Below, in pieces: positions 7,618-17,270 of a DNA stretch of 64,000 nt. The notes beneath the pieces were generated by a model. The model ran no database searches, was not told the origin of the DNA, and worked only from the letters and a program-made list of their open reading frames with translations. Made by a program: the position numbers and the translations under genes. Location of the stretch: the NCBI RefSeq assembly GCF_024746815.1, contig NZ_CP080527.1, positions 284,102 to 348,101 on the forward strand, written 5' to 3'. This stretch comes from Mesorhizobium sp. AR07 (GTDB lineage Bacteria > Pseudomonadota > Alphaproteobacteria > Rhizobiales > Rhizobiaceae). How positions within the stretch are numbered: the stretch's first letter is position 1; every line of letters begins with the position of its first letter.

Positions 7618-9397
7618 TGGAGACCAACGCGACGAGAGCGGTGATTGCGTTCTCGATATAGGCTGGTGGCGGAAAACCCGCAGCCTTCTTCGCCAGCCGG
7701 GCGCCGAGCCGTCCCTTACCGACGCTCGCGACCATAGCCAGCAGCTGTTCAGCATCAACTGCCATGCCAGCACGCCAGGCGGCAATGCGCTTGGTGCGCA
7801 CCGACCCGAAATCCTCTTCATTCAGGATATCGAGGAGCGGGATCGACAAGCCGGCCGTGTTGGCGACGGAGACTTCGAAGGTCCGTTCATTGAGAAAGAC
7901 CCTAGTCTTCACCGCGCCGGCACTGAATGCGGCATAATCCTTTGCCTCCCATTCCGCCAGCTGCGTCGGCGTCAGTGAGGGTTTGCCGCGAATTGTGAGC
8001 ATGTCCGCCCAGAGATCCATGGTTCGTTTCTTGCCCAGAGGAGGCTTGCTCCCGTCGAGCGGATCCCAGTCGGTGATAACGCAATAGGGCAGTTTCAGCG
8101 CCTCGGCGAGCTTGACATAGGGGCGGAAGTTCGTCCCGGCCACATTGCAGACAGTGATACCGAGATCGTCAAGCGAGTGGCCGAGAGAGGAAGCGAAGAC
8201 TGGTAACAGCGCCTCCTCTGCGTCGCCTTCGACGAAGATGACGCCCCGTGCGAACAAAAGCTCGGCGCGGGTGGCGTCGAGATAGTTTTCGAGATCGTCA
8301 AGCTCGCCGGGCGTCACCGGCAGTGTCGCCAATGAGAATGCCTGCGTCGCGCTTCCTTGCCTCTTCAACTGGACGATCGATCGCAACGGCGAGACCGCAG
8401 CCAGGGTGGGTGAATGGCTGGTGACGATCATGGCCCGGGAAGCGTCGACATCGCCGAGCAATTTCGCGAAGACGGATCGCTGAAGGTGCGGGTGAAGATG
8501 CGCCTCTGGCTCTTCGATGCAAAGCAGCGAGAAATTGCGTTCGTTCTTCTTCCGGCGCCATGCAAATTCCGCAAGCTTCAGTGCCAGCAGGGCGACGTTC
8601 GCCGACCCGAGGCTGGCCTCTGCGATGCTCCGCTTGCCGTTATCGATGAACATTGCGATCGCCCGGAATAAGCGCAGCGGGTCGGTGGGCGCAAACCTCA
8701 GGCGCGCGTCGATGTCATGCGCCTTCCCAGACAGGTGGGCGATGCCAGCTCGCAGTTCATCTTCAAGCGTCTTGATGGTCGGAAAGGCTTCGAGCGTCTT
8801 GCTCGCTTTTTCGAGCTCCGCCGCAACCGCGTCCAGGTCCGGGCGGCTGATCCCGGAAATAGCCTCCTCAAGCAGATGGCGCAGTGGTGAACTTCGCCAG
8901 CTCCCGAGCTGTCCTTCGGCGTCGCGCAAGGCGTCGAGCAGATCGATTGCGATCCGGCGACGTACCTTTCCTGGAAGGGAGCGCGTTTCGTCGCCGCCGC
9001 CAAAGACCAGAAACTCGCAATCGGCGCCCGACTGTGGGGCGCCAGTGACGTCGGACTTCTTGCGGAACAGATAGCTGAGCTGAGCAACGCTCGGATTGTG
9101 AGAGGCTCGGAAATCGGTCAACAGCGCAGTCAGCGCCATGTCGGTCGCGAATTCCGAAATCTCCAGATGCACCTCGATGGGCGTGCTGTAGTCAGCTGGT
9201 CCGCCATCCCAGAAATCCGTGAGCTTCAGCTGTCTTGCCGAATCGGGCAGTGTCGGGTCGAGGATAAGCTGGATCGCGAAAAGCAGATTGCTCTTCCCGA
9301 CCCTGTTTTCTCCGAGGAGCACGACATTGCCAGCCAGCGCAACGTCGATCGATTGAAAGTTTCTGAAATTCCTGATGCTTAACTTGCTTAGATGCAT
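7610..9397 (-). CDS. OLD-family ATPase/TOPRIM nuclease, GajA-like
   Basis: 595 residues from ATG 9397, preceded by GGGGAT; the TTG at 9415 has no ribosome site. The N-terminus is an ABC-type ATPase head: LSIRNFRNF, Walker A GENRVGKS at 29-36 and Walker B LLCIEEPEAHLHPHLQ. The C-terminal TOPRIM domain has GVIFVEGDAEEALLP and the acidic YCVITDWDPLDG. Length matches GajA (about 580 aa). GajA nicks DNA and is inhibited by nucleotides in characterised Gabija systems; activity here is inferred from motifs. Divergent from the AddB-like gene. Confidence 0.85.
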   Translation of the reverse strand: MHLSKLSIRNFRNFQSIDVALAGNVVLLGENRVGKSNLLFAIQLILDPTLPDSARQLKLTDFWDGGPADYSTPIEVHLEISEFATDMALTALLTDFRASHNPSVAQLSYLFRKKSDVTGAPQSGADCEFLVFGGGDETRSLPGKVRRRIAIDLLDALRDAEGQLGSWRSSPLRHLLEEAISGISRPDLDAVAAELEKASKTLEAFPTIKTLEDELRAGIAHLSGKAHDIDARLRFAPTDPLRLFRAIAMFIDNGKRSIAEASLGSANVALLALKLAEFAWRRKKNERNFSLLCIEEPEAHLHPHLQRSVFAKLLGDVDASRAMIVTSHSPTLAAVSPLRSIVQLKRQGSATQAFSLATLPVTPGELDDLENYLDATRAELLFARGVIFVEGDAEEALLPVFASSLGHSLDDLGITVCNVAGTNFRPYVKLAEALKLPYCVITDWDPLDGSKPPLGKKRTMDLWADMLTIRGKPSLTPTQLAEWEAKDYAAFSAGAVKTRVFLNERTFEVSVANTAGLSIPLLDILNEEDFGSVRTKRIAAWRAGMAVDAEQLLAMVASVGKGRLGARLAKKAAGFPPPAYIENAITALVALVSNA

Positions 9398-9498
9398 TTC
9401 TATCCCCAAGGCCAAAGCTTTTTTCTTTGCCTGAGCTTTAATAGCTGGTGATATTGAGCGATCACAGTGCCTTATAGGAACAACAAGCCGAAAACCCG
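9398..9498. promoter_or_regulatory. Divergent promoter region of the nuclease-helicase quartet
   Basis: A 101-bp gap separates the starts of the GajA-like and AddB-like genes, so both pairs must be transcribed from here. No clear -35/-10 pair or operator palindrome was identified by eye. Confidence 0.5.
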
Positions 9499-12150
9499 AT
9501 GCTCATTCGTTCCACTCACGTCGTCGATGGCATGCTGGCGCTTCGCAGCGCCCGCGCTGCCGCGGCGCGAGCCGGAGCAATCGGTCGCGAGATCCTCACT
9601 TTGCCGCTGCTCGCTGCACGCTTGGTCGGTGGTTTCGCCACACCTGCCGGCACCGATGTTCTCTATCCGGCGATTCAGGCCGCGCTCGCTTCCGAGAGCT
9701 TTGGCGACATCGGAACCGTTGCGGGGCTGCCAGGCATGCCCCGTGCGGTCCTCCATTCCCTGGATTGCGCCTGGCGGGCGGATCTCGATCTGTCGTCACT
9801 GGCAGGCGAGGCGCCGAGGTTTGATGACCTTCATCGCATCGAGACCTACATTCGCGATCACGTTCCACCCACGCATATGTTGCCGCGCGACCTTCGCGAC
9901 ACTGCCAGCAGGCGGGTCGATCTCGCGCGCAGCCTGCTGGGTCCGGTGACGCTTTCAGGATTGGTGGACGTCGACCCGCTTTGGCGGCCGCTTCTCAATA
10001 AGCTCGCTCGCGTCACCGACCTCACCTGGGAGCTGTCGGTCCCCGTCGAGCAGCCATGGTTTAGAGGGTCGATCCAAAGAAGGGCGGCGACTACTCCGGT
10101 CTGTACATCCGCCGAGGCGAGCGCGGACCCGAAGGCGGAGGCCATCGAGGCGCTGCGCTGGACCCGGCAGTTGCTGGCCACCGGCAGGGTGCAAGCTCAG
10201 GACATCGCCATCGCTGCGACTGCGACCCAGGACTGGGACGATCATTTTCTGGCCTATGCGCGAAGCGCCGGATTGCCGTTGCACTTCTCTCACGGCATTC
10301 CGGCCTTGAGCACGCCGGAGGGCCAGGCGTGTGCGGCGCTGGCGGACATTCTTGGAAACGGTCTCAATCAGGAGCGCGTCTGGCGCATGATCCGGCGCCT
10401 ACCGGCGCGCCCATTCGCCGGCTTGCTCCCCCCGGACTGGTTTGCTGCTGTTCCGCGAAACGCGGGACTGCGAAGCCTCGACCAGTGGCGCGAAGTGCTG
10501 GCGGCGGCCAGGCCGCAACGCGCCGATGGTGAACTGGTCGAGCAGGTCCTGTTTCCGATTCTTGAGCTCCTCGCGCGCGGAGCGCAGGCGGCGGGAGAGG
10601 CCGGCGCGCGGTTGCTGAGCGCCGCCAGCCTGGCGATGTGGGAGGAAGCGTTGCGAAGCGCGCCGGCGCAAGCCATCGCCCTGTCCTTGCAAGCTCTGCG
10701 TGTCGCCGATCAGCAAGACCCCGCCAACAGCGTCGTCTGGTGCCCGGCGTCGCAACTGGCGGCATGCCCACGTCCCTTCACCCGCCTGCTTGGCCTCACA
10801 AGCCGGTCCTGGCCGCGATCGGAAAATGACGACCCGCTGCTGCCGCATCATTTGCTCGACCGCCGAAGGCTGCATCCCGTGGGTGTCGCTGAGCGCGATC
10901 GGCGTCATTTCGAGATCATCCAGGCACACACAACGGAACAACTCGTTCTGTCGCGGTCGCTGCGCAACGCCAAAGGCGGCGTTCTGTCACCCAGCTCCCT
11001 ATGGCCTTCGGACGAGATCGTGCACAAGCGCGATCGCATTCCGGAGCATGCTTTCAGCGACGCTGACAGGCTTTTGGCGAGGCCGCGCGATGCCGGCCAC
11101 CTGCCCCATGTTCGCCAGAGCCAGCTTTGCTGGCGCAACTGGCAGCGGCCTTCCGAGTTGACGCCGCATGACGGCCTCTCAAGTGCCAATCATCCGGCGA
11201 TTGAGGCAGCCTTGTCGCGCGTTCAGTCGACGACGTCACTGCAGCGCCTGCTGCGCGATCCGCTAGGATTTGTCTGGCGCTACGCTCTAGGTTGGCGCTC
11301 TGTCCGATTCCAGGACGACCCGCTGCAGCTCGATGCAGCCTCATTCGGCGAGCTGGTGCATGAGTTGATCAGCGGCGCGATCGCAGCGCTCGAGCCTACC
11401 CCGGGGTTTGCGCGTGCCAGCGCCGGCGAGATCGACGCGGCGATCGTTGACGCTTCGACAACGATCCTGAAGGCCTGGCCGCTGCAGCGTTCAGTTCCGC
11501 CGCCAATCCTGTGGCGCCACACGGTGAATGAGGCTGCACGTCGCACGGCCTGCGGCCTTGCCGCCGACGATCAGGTCAGATCCGATACGCGCAGCTGGAC
11601 GGAGGTGCCATTCGGTCAGCGCACTGCCGCGGAGGAAGAAGCGCCGTGGGACACCACGGTGGCGGTGCCGATCGAGCAGACCGGTCTGGTGTTCGGCGGC
11701 CGCATGGATCGGCTAGATATTCGTGCCACAGGCGACGGTGCGCGCATCACCGACTACAAGAGCGTCAAGCCGCCTCCGAAACATCAGCGCATCGCGCTGG
11801 GCCAGGGACGGGAGCTGCAACGCGTGCTTTATGCGATCGCGGTCCGCTCCCTGCTGCCCGAAGTCAGGACAGTTGTGGCGCGCCTGATCTATCTCGCCGA
11901 AGATCCCGCTACCTTCGAGCTCAAGGGCGACCAGCTCGATGCGGTTGTGAATGAAGCGGCGGGGTATCTGTCGGCAGCCATGGCGATCCTGCGCGGCGGC
12001 CGGATTGCGCCGCGTTGGGAACAGGATGCCCTCCATGACGACATGCGTCTGGCGCTTCCGGCCGATCGCGAAAGCTATCTGCGCCGCAAAGCCGCTGAGT
12101 TCCGAGCGGCCAATCAGCAGCTCAATCGGCTGTGGAGCGCCTCGACATGA
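9499..12150 (+). CDS. AddB-like protein, inactive-helicase fold with PD-(D/E)XK nuclease
   Basis: 883 residues. No Walker A motif is visible in the N-terminal two thirds, which has the look of the degenerate helicase of AddB/RexB. The C-terminus is a RecB-type nuclease: FGELVHELI, then GRMDRLDI with Asp at ~737, then ITDYKSVK with Asp752 and Lys754. Its stop overlaps the next gene's ATG as ATGA, indicating a two-gene operon. It is shorter than chromosomal AddB (about 1000 aa in alphaproteobacteria), so it is probably a plasmid-specific paralogue rather than the recombination enzyme. Confidence 0.8.
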   Translation: MLIRSTHVVDGMLALRSARAAAARAGAIGREILTLPLLAARLVGGFATPAGTDVLYPAIQAALASESFGDIGTVAGLPGMPRAVLHSLDCAWRADLDLSSLAGEAPRFDDLHRIETYIRDHVPPTHMLPRDLRDTASRRVDLARSLLGPVTLSGLVDVDPLWRPLLNKLARVTDLTWELSVPVEQPWFRGSIQRRAATTPVCTSAEASADPKAEAIEALRWTRQLLATGRVQAQDIAIAATATQDWDDHFLAYARSAGLPLHFSHGIPALSTPEGQACAALADILGNGLNQERVWRMIRRLPARPFAGLLPPDWFAAVPRNAGLRSLDQWREVLAAARPQRADGELVEQVLFPILELLARGAQAAGEAGARLLSAASLAMWEEALRSAPAQAIALSLQALRVADQQDPANSVVWCPASQLAACPRPFTRLLGLTSRSWPRSENDDPLLPHHLLDRRRLHPVGVAERDRRHFEIIQAHTTEQLVLSRSLRNAKGGVLSPSSLWPSDEIVHKRDRIPEHAFSDADRLLARPRDAGHLPHVRQSQLCWRNWQRPSELTPHDGLSSANHPAIEAALSRVQSTTSLQRLLRDPLGFVWRYALGWRSVRFQDDPLQLDAASFGELVHELISGAIAALEPTPGFARASAGEIDAAIVDASTTILKAWPLQRSVPPPILWRHTVNEAARRTACGLAADDQVRSDTRSWTEVPFGQRTAAEEEAPWDTTVAVPIEQTGLVFGGRMDRLDIRATGDGARITDYKSVKPPPKHQRIALGQGRELQRVLYAIAVRSLLPEVRTVVARLIYLAEDPATFELKGDQLDAVVNEAAGYLSAAMAILRGGRIAPRWEQDALHDDMRLALPADRESYLRRKAAEFRAANQQLNRLWSAST

Positions 12151-15100
12151 CGCTCGTCGACCAGGACGCCCGTTGCCGGGCGATGACCGATTTCTCCTCG
12201 ATCCTGCTGGTGGAGGCGGCTGCGGGAACCGGCAAGACCTCGCTAATGGCCGGCCGCGTGGCGATGATGCTCGCATCCGGCCATCATCCCGGCGACATCG
12301 CGGCCATCACGTTTACGGAACTTGCCGCAAGCCAGCTCGCGCACCGGATCAGGGAGACGATCGACACGCTGCTGATGGGCGATGTTCCGGCTTTCCTTCA
12401 GGCCGTTCTTCCGGAGGGCCTCTCAGAGCAGCAGCGCAATGCGCTGGTCGCCGTCTCTCCCCGGCTCGATGAGCTGACGGCGACGACCATCCACGGATTT
12501 TGCCAGGCGATCATCCGCAGCCATGGCGTCCAGGCTGGCCTAGACCCCGGCGCTCGCGTGGTCGATGCGACGGTCGCCGACAATCTGTTCATGGCCGAGC
12601 TGTCAGCCTGGTTTTCCAAGCGGCTTGCGGCAGATGCGGCGGAAACTGACCCAATCGTGGTTCTGGCCGAGGCTATCCCGCTCCAAGTCGTGGACCTTAT
12701 CCGGGAGTTGGCGAGCCTCCGGCGCAAGCATCCGGATGCGCGACCGATCCCTCCGTCTCCCGACGCACGGCCCGACATTGATTTCGTCCAGGCGGTCGAC
12801 GATTTCGCCCGGTGGCAGACAAGCGCCGACACTGAAAAATGGCTTTCCGAGATCGCGTCGGAATTGAGCCGGCTTGCGGAGCGCTATCAGGACTGTCTCG
12901 CCCAAGGCGAGGATTTCGGGGCCTTGTGGCGGCTTTGCGATCCGGGAACCGGCCGGCTCTTCGAGCGCAAGGGCCTCCAACTCAAGACCTATGAAGATGC
13001 GGCGCGAGGCTTCGGCGCTCACCGCAACGATGCCGGCCCCGGTGACGGCCGGACGCTCTACGAGATCGTCGTCATCGGCTGGAACGAGCTGGTAGGTCAT
13101 ATCGCAAGCGCGCTCGTCTGCTCTTTGTCGGCCTCGCTCGACCAGCTGCTGGAAAGCTACCAGGCACGCAAGCGTGCCGCCGCCGTCCTGGATTTCGATG
13201 ATCTGCTGATCCACGTTCGTTCGCTGATCCACGACCATAAAGAGGTGCGTCAGGCAATCGGCCAACGCTATCGCTACGTCCTGGTCGATGAGTTCCAGGA
13301 CACGGACAGCATCCAAAACGAGATTTTGTTCTCGATCGCCGCGACCGAAACGCGGCCAGGACAATGGGAGAAATCAGACCTGCGGCCCGGAGCGCTTTTC
13401 CTCGTTGGCGATCCGAAACAGGCGATCTATCGTTTTCGCGGCGCCGACATCGAAGCCTACGAGCTCTGCCGCCGGCTGATCGACAGCCAGGATCACGGTG
13501 CGGTGCTCGAGATCACGGCCAATTTCCGTTCGCTGAGCCGGATCATCGAGCATGTGAATGCCTGCTTCGAGCCGGTCTTTGCCAAGCCGTCGCAGCCCCG
13601 TTATGTCGCGCTTGCCCCCACGCTCTTCGAGGCTTCGCACTCGCTTCCCTGCGTGGGACGCTTCACCGTCGAGATTGCGACCGAGGGGCGCGTCTACGCG
13701 GAAATGTTTCGGGAAGCCGAGGCCGAGCGGGTTGCCGACATTTGCGCCGCCTTGATCGGCAACCTGTCGATACAACGTGCCGACAAGACATGCACGCCGC
13801 TCCAGGCCGGCGACATCGCGCTGCTTTCGCCGGGACATACGGAACTGTGGCGCTATGAGCGGGCGCTCGAGCAGCGCGGACTCGCGGTATCCTCGCAAGC
13901 CGGCCAGACGCTGATGCGACGACAGGAGACGCAGGATATCTTGGCATTGTTGCGGGTCCTGGCGGATACTTCCGACACCTTGGCCTTTGGCGCGCTGATG
14001 CGCGGACCATTGGTCGGGCTCAGTGAACAGGAAGTGCTCGACATCACTGCGACCCTCGCCGCGAGGGAAGAGGGCCAAACTTTTTTCACCGTGCGAACGG
14101 ATCCAGAACTGGTGCAGCATCCAGTGGCTAGGGGCATTCTGGTCGAGCTGCAGCAACTTCGCCGGCGCGCTTCTATTGTGACGCCAAGTCTGATTCTGGC
14201 GGAAGCCATCGAGCGCCTGAACATTCGCGTCATCATGGCAGCGCGACATCGCAATCGAAATGCACGCGCGCTCGCCAATCTCGACGCCCTGATCGAGAGA
14301 GCGCGCGGTTACTCTGTTGCTGGCCTGCGCGCATTCATTCATGATCTCCAGTCTGATTGGGAGCGAAAGGCCCGGGCACAGGAAGGACGTCTCGACGCTG
14401 CCGAGGATGCCGTCGAGATCGTCACCATTCACAGTGCCAAGGGATTGGAATGGCCGGTCGTCATTCCGGTCAATTCCACGACCGAACTCTACCGGCCGGA
14501 TCAGTTCGTGCATCGGCAATCCGATAACAGTCTGCACTGGATGCTCGGCGGCGTCGCTCCGCAGGAGCTGGCTGCAGCGCGTGCCGAGGAAAGCCTGGAA
14601 GATGCCAATCAACGAGAGCGGATCTGGTACGTGGCATGCACCCGGGCAAGGGATCTCCTGATCCTCCCCCATATTCCTCAGGCGTCCCAAGATTCCTGGT
14701 TCAGCTCCATAGACCTGCGTCAGCAACACATTCCCGAGATGGACCTTTCGTCCTTTGCGCGGCGGGAAACGCCTAGGCCGGCCTCTTCGTCGAACGTACA
14801 GTCTTCCGACATTTTTGCCGCCGAGCAGCGATCTGTTGAGGAAAGCGCGCCGCCGGTCCTGTGGCGCCGGCCCAGCGAGCACGATGCCGATCGGCTCGGG
14901 GACCCTCTCGCCGGGGTCGTGATCTTGGAGACCCATGCCGAGCATCTTGAGGTCGTCGGCGCCGGGACGCGTCGCGGCGTGATCCTTCACAAGCTGATGG
15001 AAGAGCTTCTCACCGGCGAGCTTGCGGGAGAATTCGCCGCAAGCGTGTCCCGCGCTCGCGAACTGCTCGATCAGCTTGTTTCCGACGTCAATGACGACGA

Positions 15101-15431
15101 ACCTCGACCCGATCCTAATGAGATGGCAGCCGCGGCGCTTCGTGGGCTCGCATTGCCAGAGATTGCCGAACTGAGGCCCCACCTCGTGCCCGAGATCGCA
15201 ATCTGGGGACGAGACGAGGTTGGCCTGCTCGCCGGTCGGGCTGACGCCTTGGCAATCATCGAAGAACGCGTTGACGCTGCGATCGATTGGAAATCTGACG
15301 CAAACCCTACACCTGCTGTACGCAAGGCACATGTGCAGCAGCTTCATGAGTATCTGTCCGCGACCGGCGCCGTACGCGGCGCAATTGTCTATCTGACGAG
15401 CGGCGAGGTCACCTGGATCCTCCGTTCCTAA
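12147..15431 (+). CDS. AddA-like UvrD helicase with C-terminal nuclease
   Basis: 1094 residues from the ATG overlapping the upstream stop. Helicase motif I is AAAGTGKT (24-31), with Ia ITFTELAASQL, II YVLVDEFQDTDS, III GDPKQAIYRFRGADIEAY, V TIHSAKGLEWPVV and VI IWYVACTRARDLLIL. The C-terminal PD-(D/E)XK nuclease has GVILHKLMEELL, AGRADAL and IDWKSD (Asp1047, Lys1049). With the upstream gene this makes an AddAB-like helicase-dual-nuclease expected to unwind and degrade DNA ends. The stop is 10 bp from the convergent scpB. Confidence 0.85.
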   Translation: MTLVDQDARCRAMTDFSSILLVEAAAGTGKTSLMAGRVAMMLASGHHPGDIAAITFTELAASQLAHRIRETIDTLLMGDVPAFLQAVLPEGLSEQQRNALVAVSPRLDELTATTIHGFCQAIIRSHGVQAGLDPGARVVDATVADNLFMAELSAWFSKRLAADAAETDPIVVLAEAIPLQVVDLIRELASLRRKHPDARPIPPSPDARPDIDFVQAVDDFARWQTSADTEKWLSEIASELSRLAERYQDCLAQGEDFGALWRLCDPGTGRLFERKGLQLKTYEDAARGFGAHRNDAGPGDGRTLYEIVVIGWNELVGHIASALVCSLSASLDQLLESYQARKRAAAVLDFDDLLIHVRSLIHDHKEVRQAIGQRYRYVLVDEFQDTDSIQNEILFSIAATETRPGQWEKSDLRPGALFLVGDPKQAIYRFRGADIEAYELCRRLIDSQDHGAVLEITANFRSLSRIIEHVNACFEPVFAKPSQPRYVALAPTLFEASHSLPCVGRFTVEIATEGRVYAEMFREAEAERVADICAALIGNLSIQRADKTCTPLQAGDIALLSPGHTELWRYERALEQRGLAVSSQAGQTLMRRQETQDILALLRVLADTSDTLAFGALMRGPLVGLSEQEVLDITATLAAREEGQTFFTVRTDPELVQHPVARGILVELQQLRRRASIVTPSLILAEAIERLNIRVIMAARHRNRNARALANLDALIERARGYSVAGLRAFIHDLQSDWERKARAQEGRLDAAEDAVEIVTIHSAKGLEWPVVIPVNSTTELYRPDQFVHRQSDNSLHWMLGGVAPQELAAARAEESLEDANQRERIWYVACTRARDLLILPHIPQASQDSWFSSIDLRQQHIPEMDLSSFARRETPRPASSSNVQSSDIFAAEQRSVEESAPPVLWRRPSEHDADRLGDPLAGVVILETHAEHLEVVGAGTRRGVILHKLMEELLTGELAGEFAASVSRARELLDQLVSDVNDDEPRPDPNEMAAAALRGLALPEIAELRPHLVPEIAIWGRDEVGLLAGRADALAIIEERVDAAIDWKSDANPTPAVRKAHVQQLHEYLSATGAVRGAIVYLTSGEVTWILRS

Positions 15432-15441
15432 ATGGGATCAT

Positions 15442-16092
15442 CTATTCGTCGAGCGCGATGCTGGCACCACTATCGTCGATATCTGCAAATCCCGGTATGA
15501 TGTCGCCCGCCAGCAGTTTCTCTTTGCTGAGCAGTCCTGCGTCCTCCAACGCCTCGAAGTCGGGCAGGTCGCGCAGCGTGTCGAGGCCGAACTCCAGCAG
15601 GAATTCCTTTGTCGTCACGTAGGTGTAGGGCGCGCCCGGCGTCGGGCTACGCGGACCGGAAGCAATCAGGCCAGCACCGCGCAGATGGCCAATAAAATCG
15701 CGACTGATCTCCTTGCCGAAGAAAGACGACAACTCGGCGCGGGTGATCGGCTGGAAGTAGCCGATGCACATCAGCACGAGCACCTCTGACTGCGTGAGGT
15801 CTGCCGCGCGCTCGTTACCGCCGACTGCACTGCGGATGGCGTCGGCATAGGCAGGCCGGGTGCGGTGCTGCCAGCCGCCGGCAACGGCCACCAGATCGTA
15901 AGGGCGGCCACGCAGCTCCTCGCGAATGTCGTCGATCAAAAGGTCAACGCTGCAGCTCTTGCCGACGATGCGGGCCAGCGTCTCGCGGCCGACCGGCTCG
16001 CTGGCGGCGAAAATCGTGGCCTCGACGCGATGCATCCATTCACGCCAGCGCGCGTCCGGCGGCAGATGATCCAGCTCCCGATCAACCAGCAT
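15442..16092 (-). CDS. scpB: ScpB-like SMC accessory protein, copy 1
   Basis: 216 residues from ATG 16092 (MLVDRELDHL). Two winged-helix regions are recognisable: EATIFAASEPVGRETLARIV, and ADLTQSEVLVLMCIGYFQP with SSFFGKEISRDFIGHLRGAG. The closely similar copy 2 (27441-28130) starts further upstream. Here a 7-A run on the coding strand (~16106-16112) puts the upstream ATG (16145) one base out of frame, so either the internal ATG is used or slippage restores the frame. ScpB bridges ScpA/SMC in chromosome segregation; no scpA or smc gene is nearby. Confidence 0.8.
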   Translation of the reverse strand: MLVDRELDHLPPDARWREWMHRVEATIFAASEPVGRETLARIVGKSCSVDLLIDDIREELRGRPYDLVAVAGGWQHRTRPAYADAIRSAVGGNERAADLTQSEVLVLMCIGYFQPITRAELSSFFGKEISRDFIGHLRGAGLIASGPRSPTPGAPYTYVTTKEFLLEFGLDTLRDLPDFEALEDAGLLSKEKLLAGDIIPGFADIDDSGASIALDE

Positions 16093-16141
16093 TCGCTGGA
16101 CATCTTTTTTTCTCGTCTGCGCACCGCTTCCGCCATCGTCT

Positions 16142-17164
16142 TCACAGCCCGTAAATGCGGAAGGTCGGACGGCCGGACAGCTCGCGCACCGCGCCAAGCT
16201 CAACCAGCCGGTCGAACAGGCGGCGCAGCCCACGGTCACTCATGCCTGCGATCTTTTCCGAGGCAACGATCGTATCGTCAGAAAGGAGCTTGTCGACAAC
16301 AGCGTCCGCCGCCTTGGCCCTGAGTTTCGGCGCAACAGCAAGCAGCCGGTCCGCTCGGCGCTCGAGCTCAGCGGAAAGATCAATGGCGCGCAGCGCAGCG
16401 CGCGCCTGCGCGGCAAGCAGACTTTTGGCACGCTCAGGATCTGTCTCAATGTCTGTCACCACAGAGCTGGCTGCCGATCGACGCGTGCGGGCGCTTGTGC
16501 CCAAGGCTGCCTCGGCGCCCAGCAGCGGCACCGCGTGTGCCCAACCCAGCCGTTGCGCCAGCAGGGCGTCGGCGAGCCAGCATCCGAAGGCTCGTGCGAA
16601 GCCATATCTTTCGGCGGCCATGAACGCGCCGGTCAACGTTGCGAGAATGCCAGCGCCGTCGGCGAGTTGCCGAAGATCATCCGCCAGATCGCTGACCGCC
16701 TCATCATCCGGGGCGTAGCCGAACTCTTCCAACACCGCAGCGAGGTTTTTCTCCGTCAGCAATTCGTCCCCGGGCCGGGCCGCCAGCCGGCGCCAGGCCA
16801 GCAGCATCGATCCGGCGGGGCCGAGGGACAAAAAATCGCCCGGTCGTGTGAGCAGCACGGCATCGCGCAGCGCGCCTTCATCCTCGACGCGGCCGGCCTG
16901 CTTCGCCGTCACCGCGGCAGCGACAAGCGCCAGGCGCTGTCGCCAGGCGCCGGCCCAGCGTTCCTGCCGACGCACCACCGCATCGAGCGCGCCGATGGCA
17001 GCGCCGACAACGAGCGCCACATCCTCTACGTCTTTACTGGCAAGGCCTTGCCCATCCGGGACGGCGCGGCGCAGCCAGGCCGGCACCGCTGCCATTGGCG
17101 CGGTCGAAGGGGCGCCGGCAAGCGTGACGTAGTGGCGCGGAGCGGGTTTGGGACGCAGAATCAT
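16142..17164 (-). CDS. DUF1403 family protein, copy 1
   Basis: 340 residues from ATG 17164 (a GTG lies 9 nt upstream). Conserved blocks shared with copy 2 at 26438 include ALDAVVRRQERWAGAWRQRL, AGRVEDEGALRDAVLLTRPG and the C-terminus AGMSDRGLRRLFDRLVELG, an HTH-like segment. The function is unknown. It is always followed here by scpB, which suggests a plasmid maintenance or DNA-structure role, but that is inference. A near-perfect palindrome lies upstream (17242-17270). Confidence 0.8.
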   Translation of the reverse strand: MILRPKPAPRHYVTLAGAPSTAPMAAVPAWLRRAVPDGQGLASKDVEDVALVVGAAIGALDAVVRRQERWAGAWRQRLALVAAAVTAKQAGRVEDEGALRDAVLLTRPGDFLSLGPAGSMLLAWRRLAARPGDELLTEKNLAAVLEEFGYAPDDEAVSDLADDLRQLADGAGILATLTGAFMAAERYGFARAFGCWLADALLAQRLGWAHAVPLLGAEAALGTSARTRRSAASSVVTDIETDPERAKSLLAAQARAALRAIDLSAELERRADRLLAVAPKLRAKAADAVVDKLLSDDTIVASEKIAGMSDRGLRRLFDRLVELGAVRELSGRPTFRIYGL

Positions 17165-17241
17165 CGACAGCACGATGAATCATGGCGGCGCTTTTGGCAA
17201 CGTAAATAGACAAAAAGCGCTGTGCTTGTCGCGCGCCAACA

Positions 17242-17270
17242 ACGAATGATAATGTTGCATTATCGTTCGT
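17242..17270. promoter_or_regulatory. Palindromic operator upstream of DUF1403 copy 1
   Basis: ACGAATGATAATG and CATTATCGTTCGT form 13-bp arms with one mismatch around TTG, about 80 bp upstream of the DUF1403 start. The sequence is AT-rich and suited to a dimeric repressor. The copy-2 locus keeps only one half (TTATCGTTCGTT near 26362). Confidence 0.55.

Noticed and set aside
6334..7644. 436-aa plus-strand frame
   Set aside because: Antisense shadow of the GajB-like helicase, which has all SF1 motifs.
13374..15347. 657-aa minus-strand frame
   Set aside because: Antisense to the AddA-like gene; no recognisable domain.
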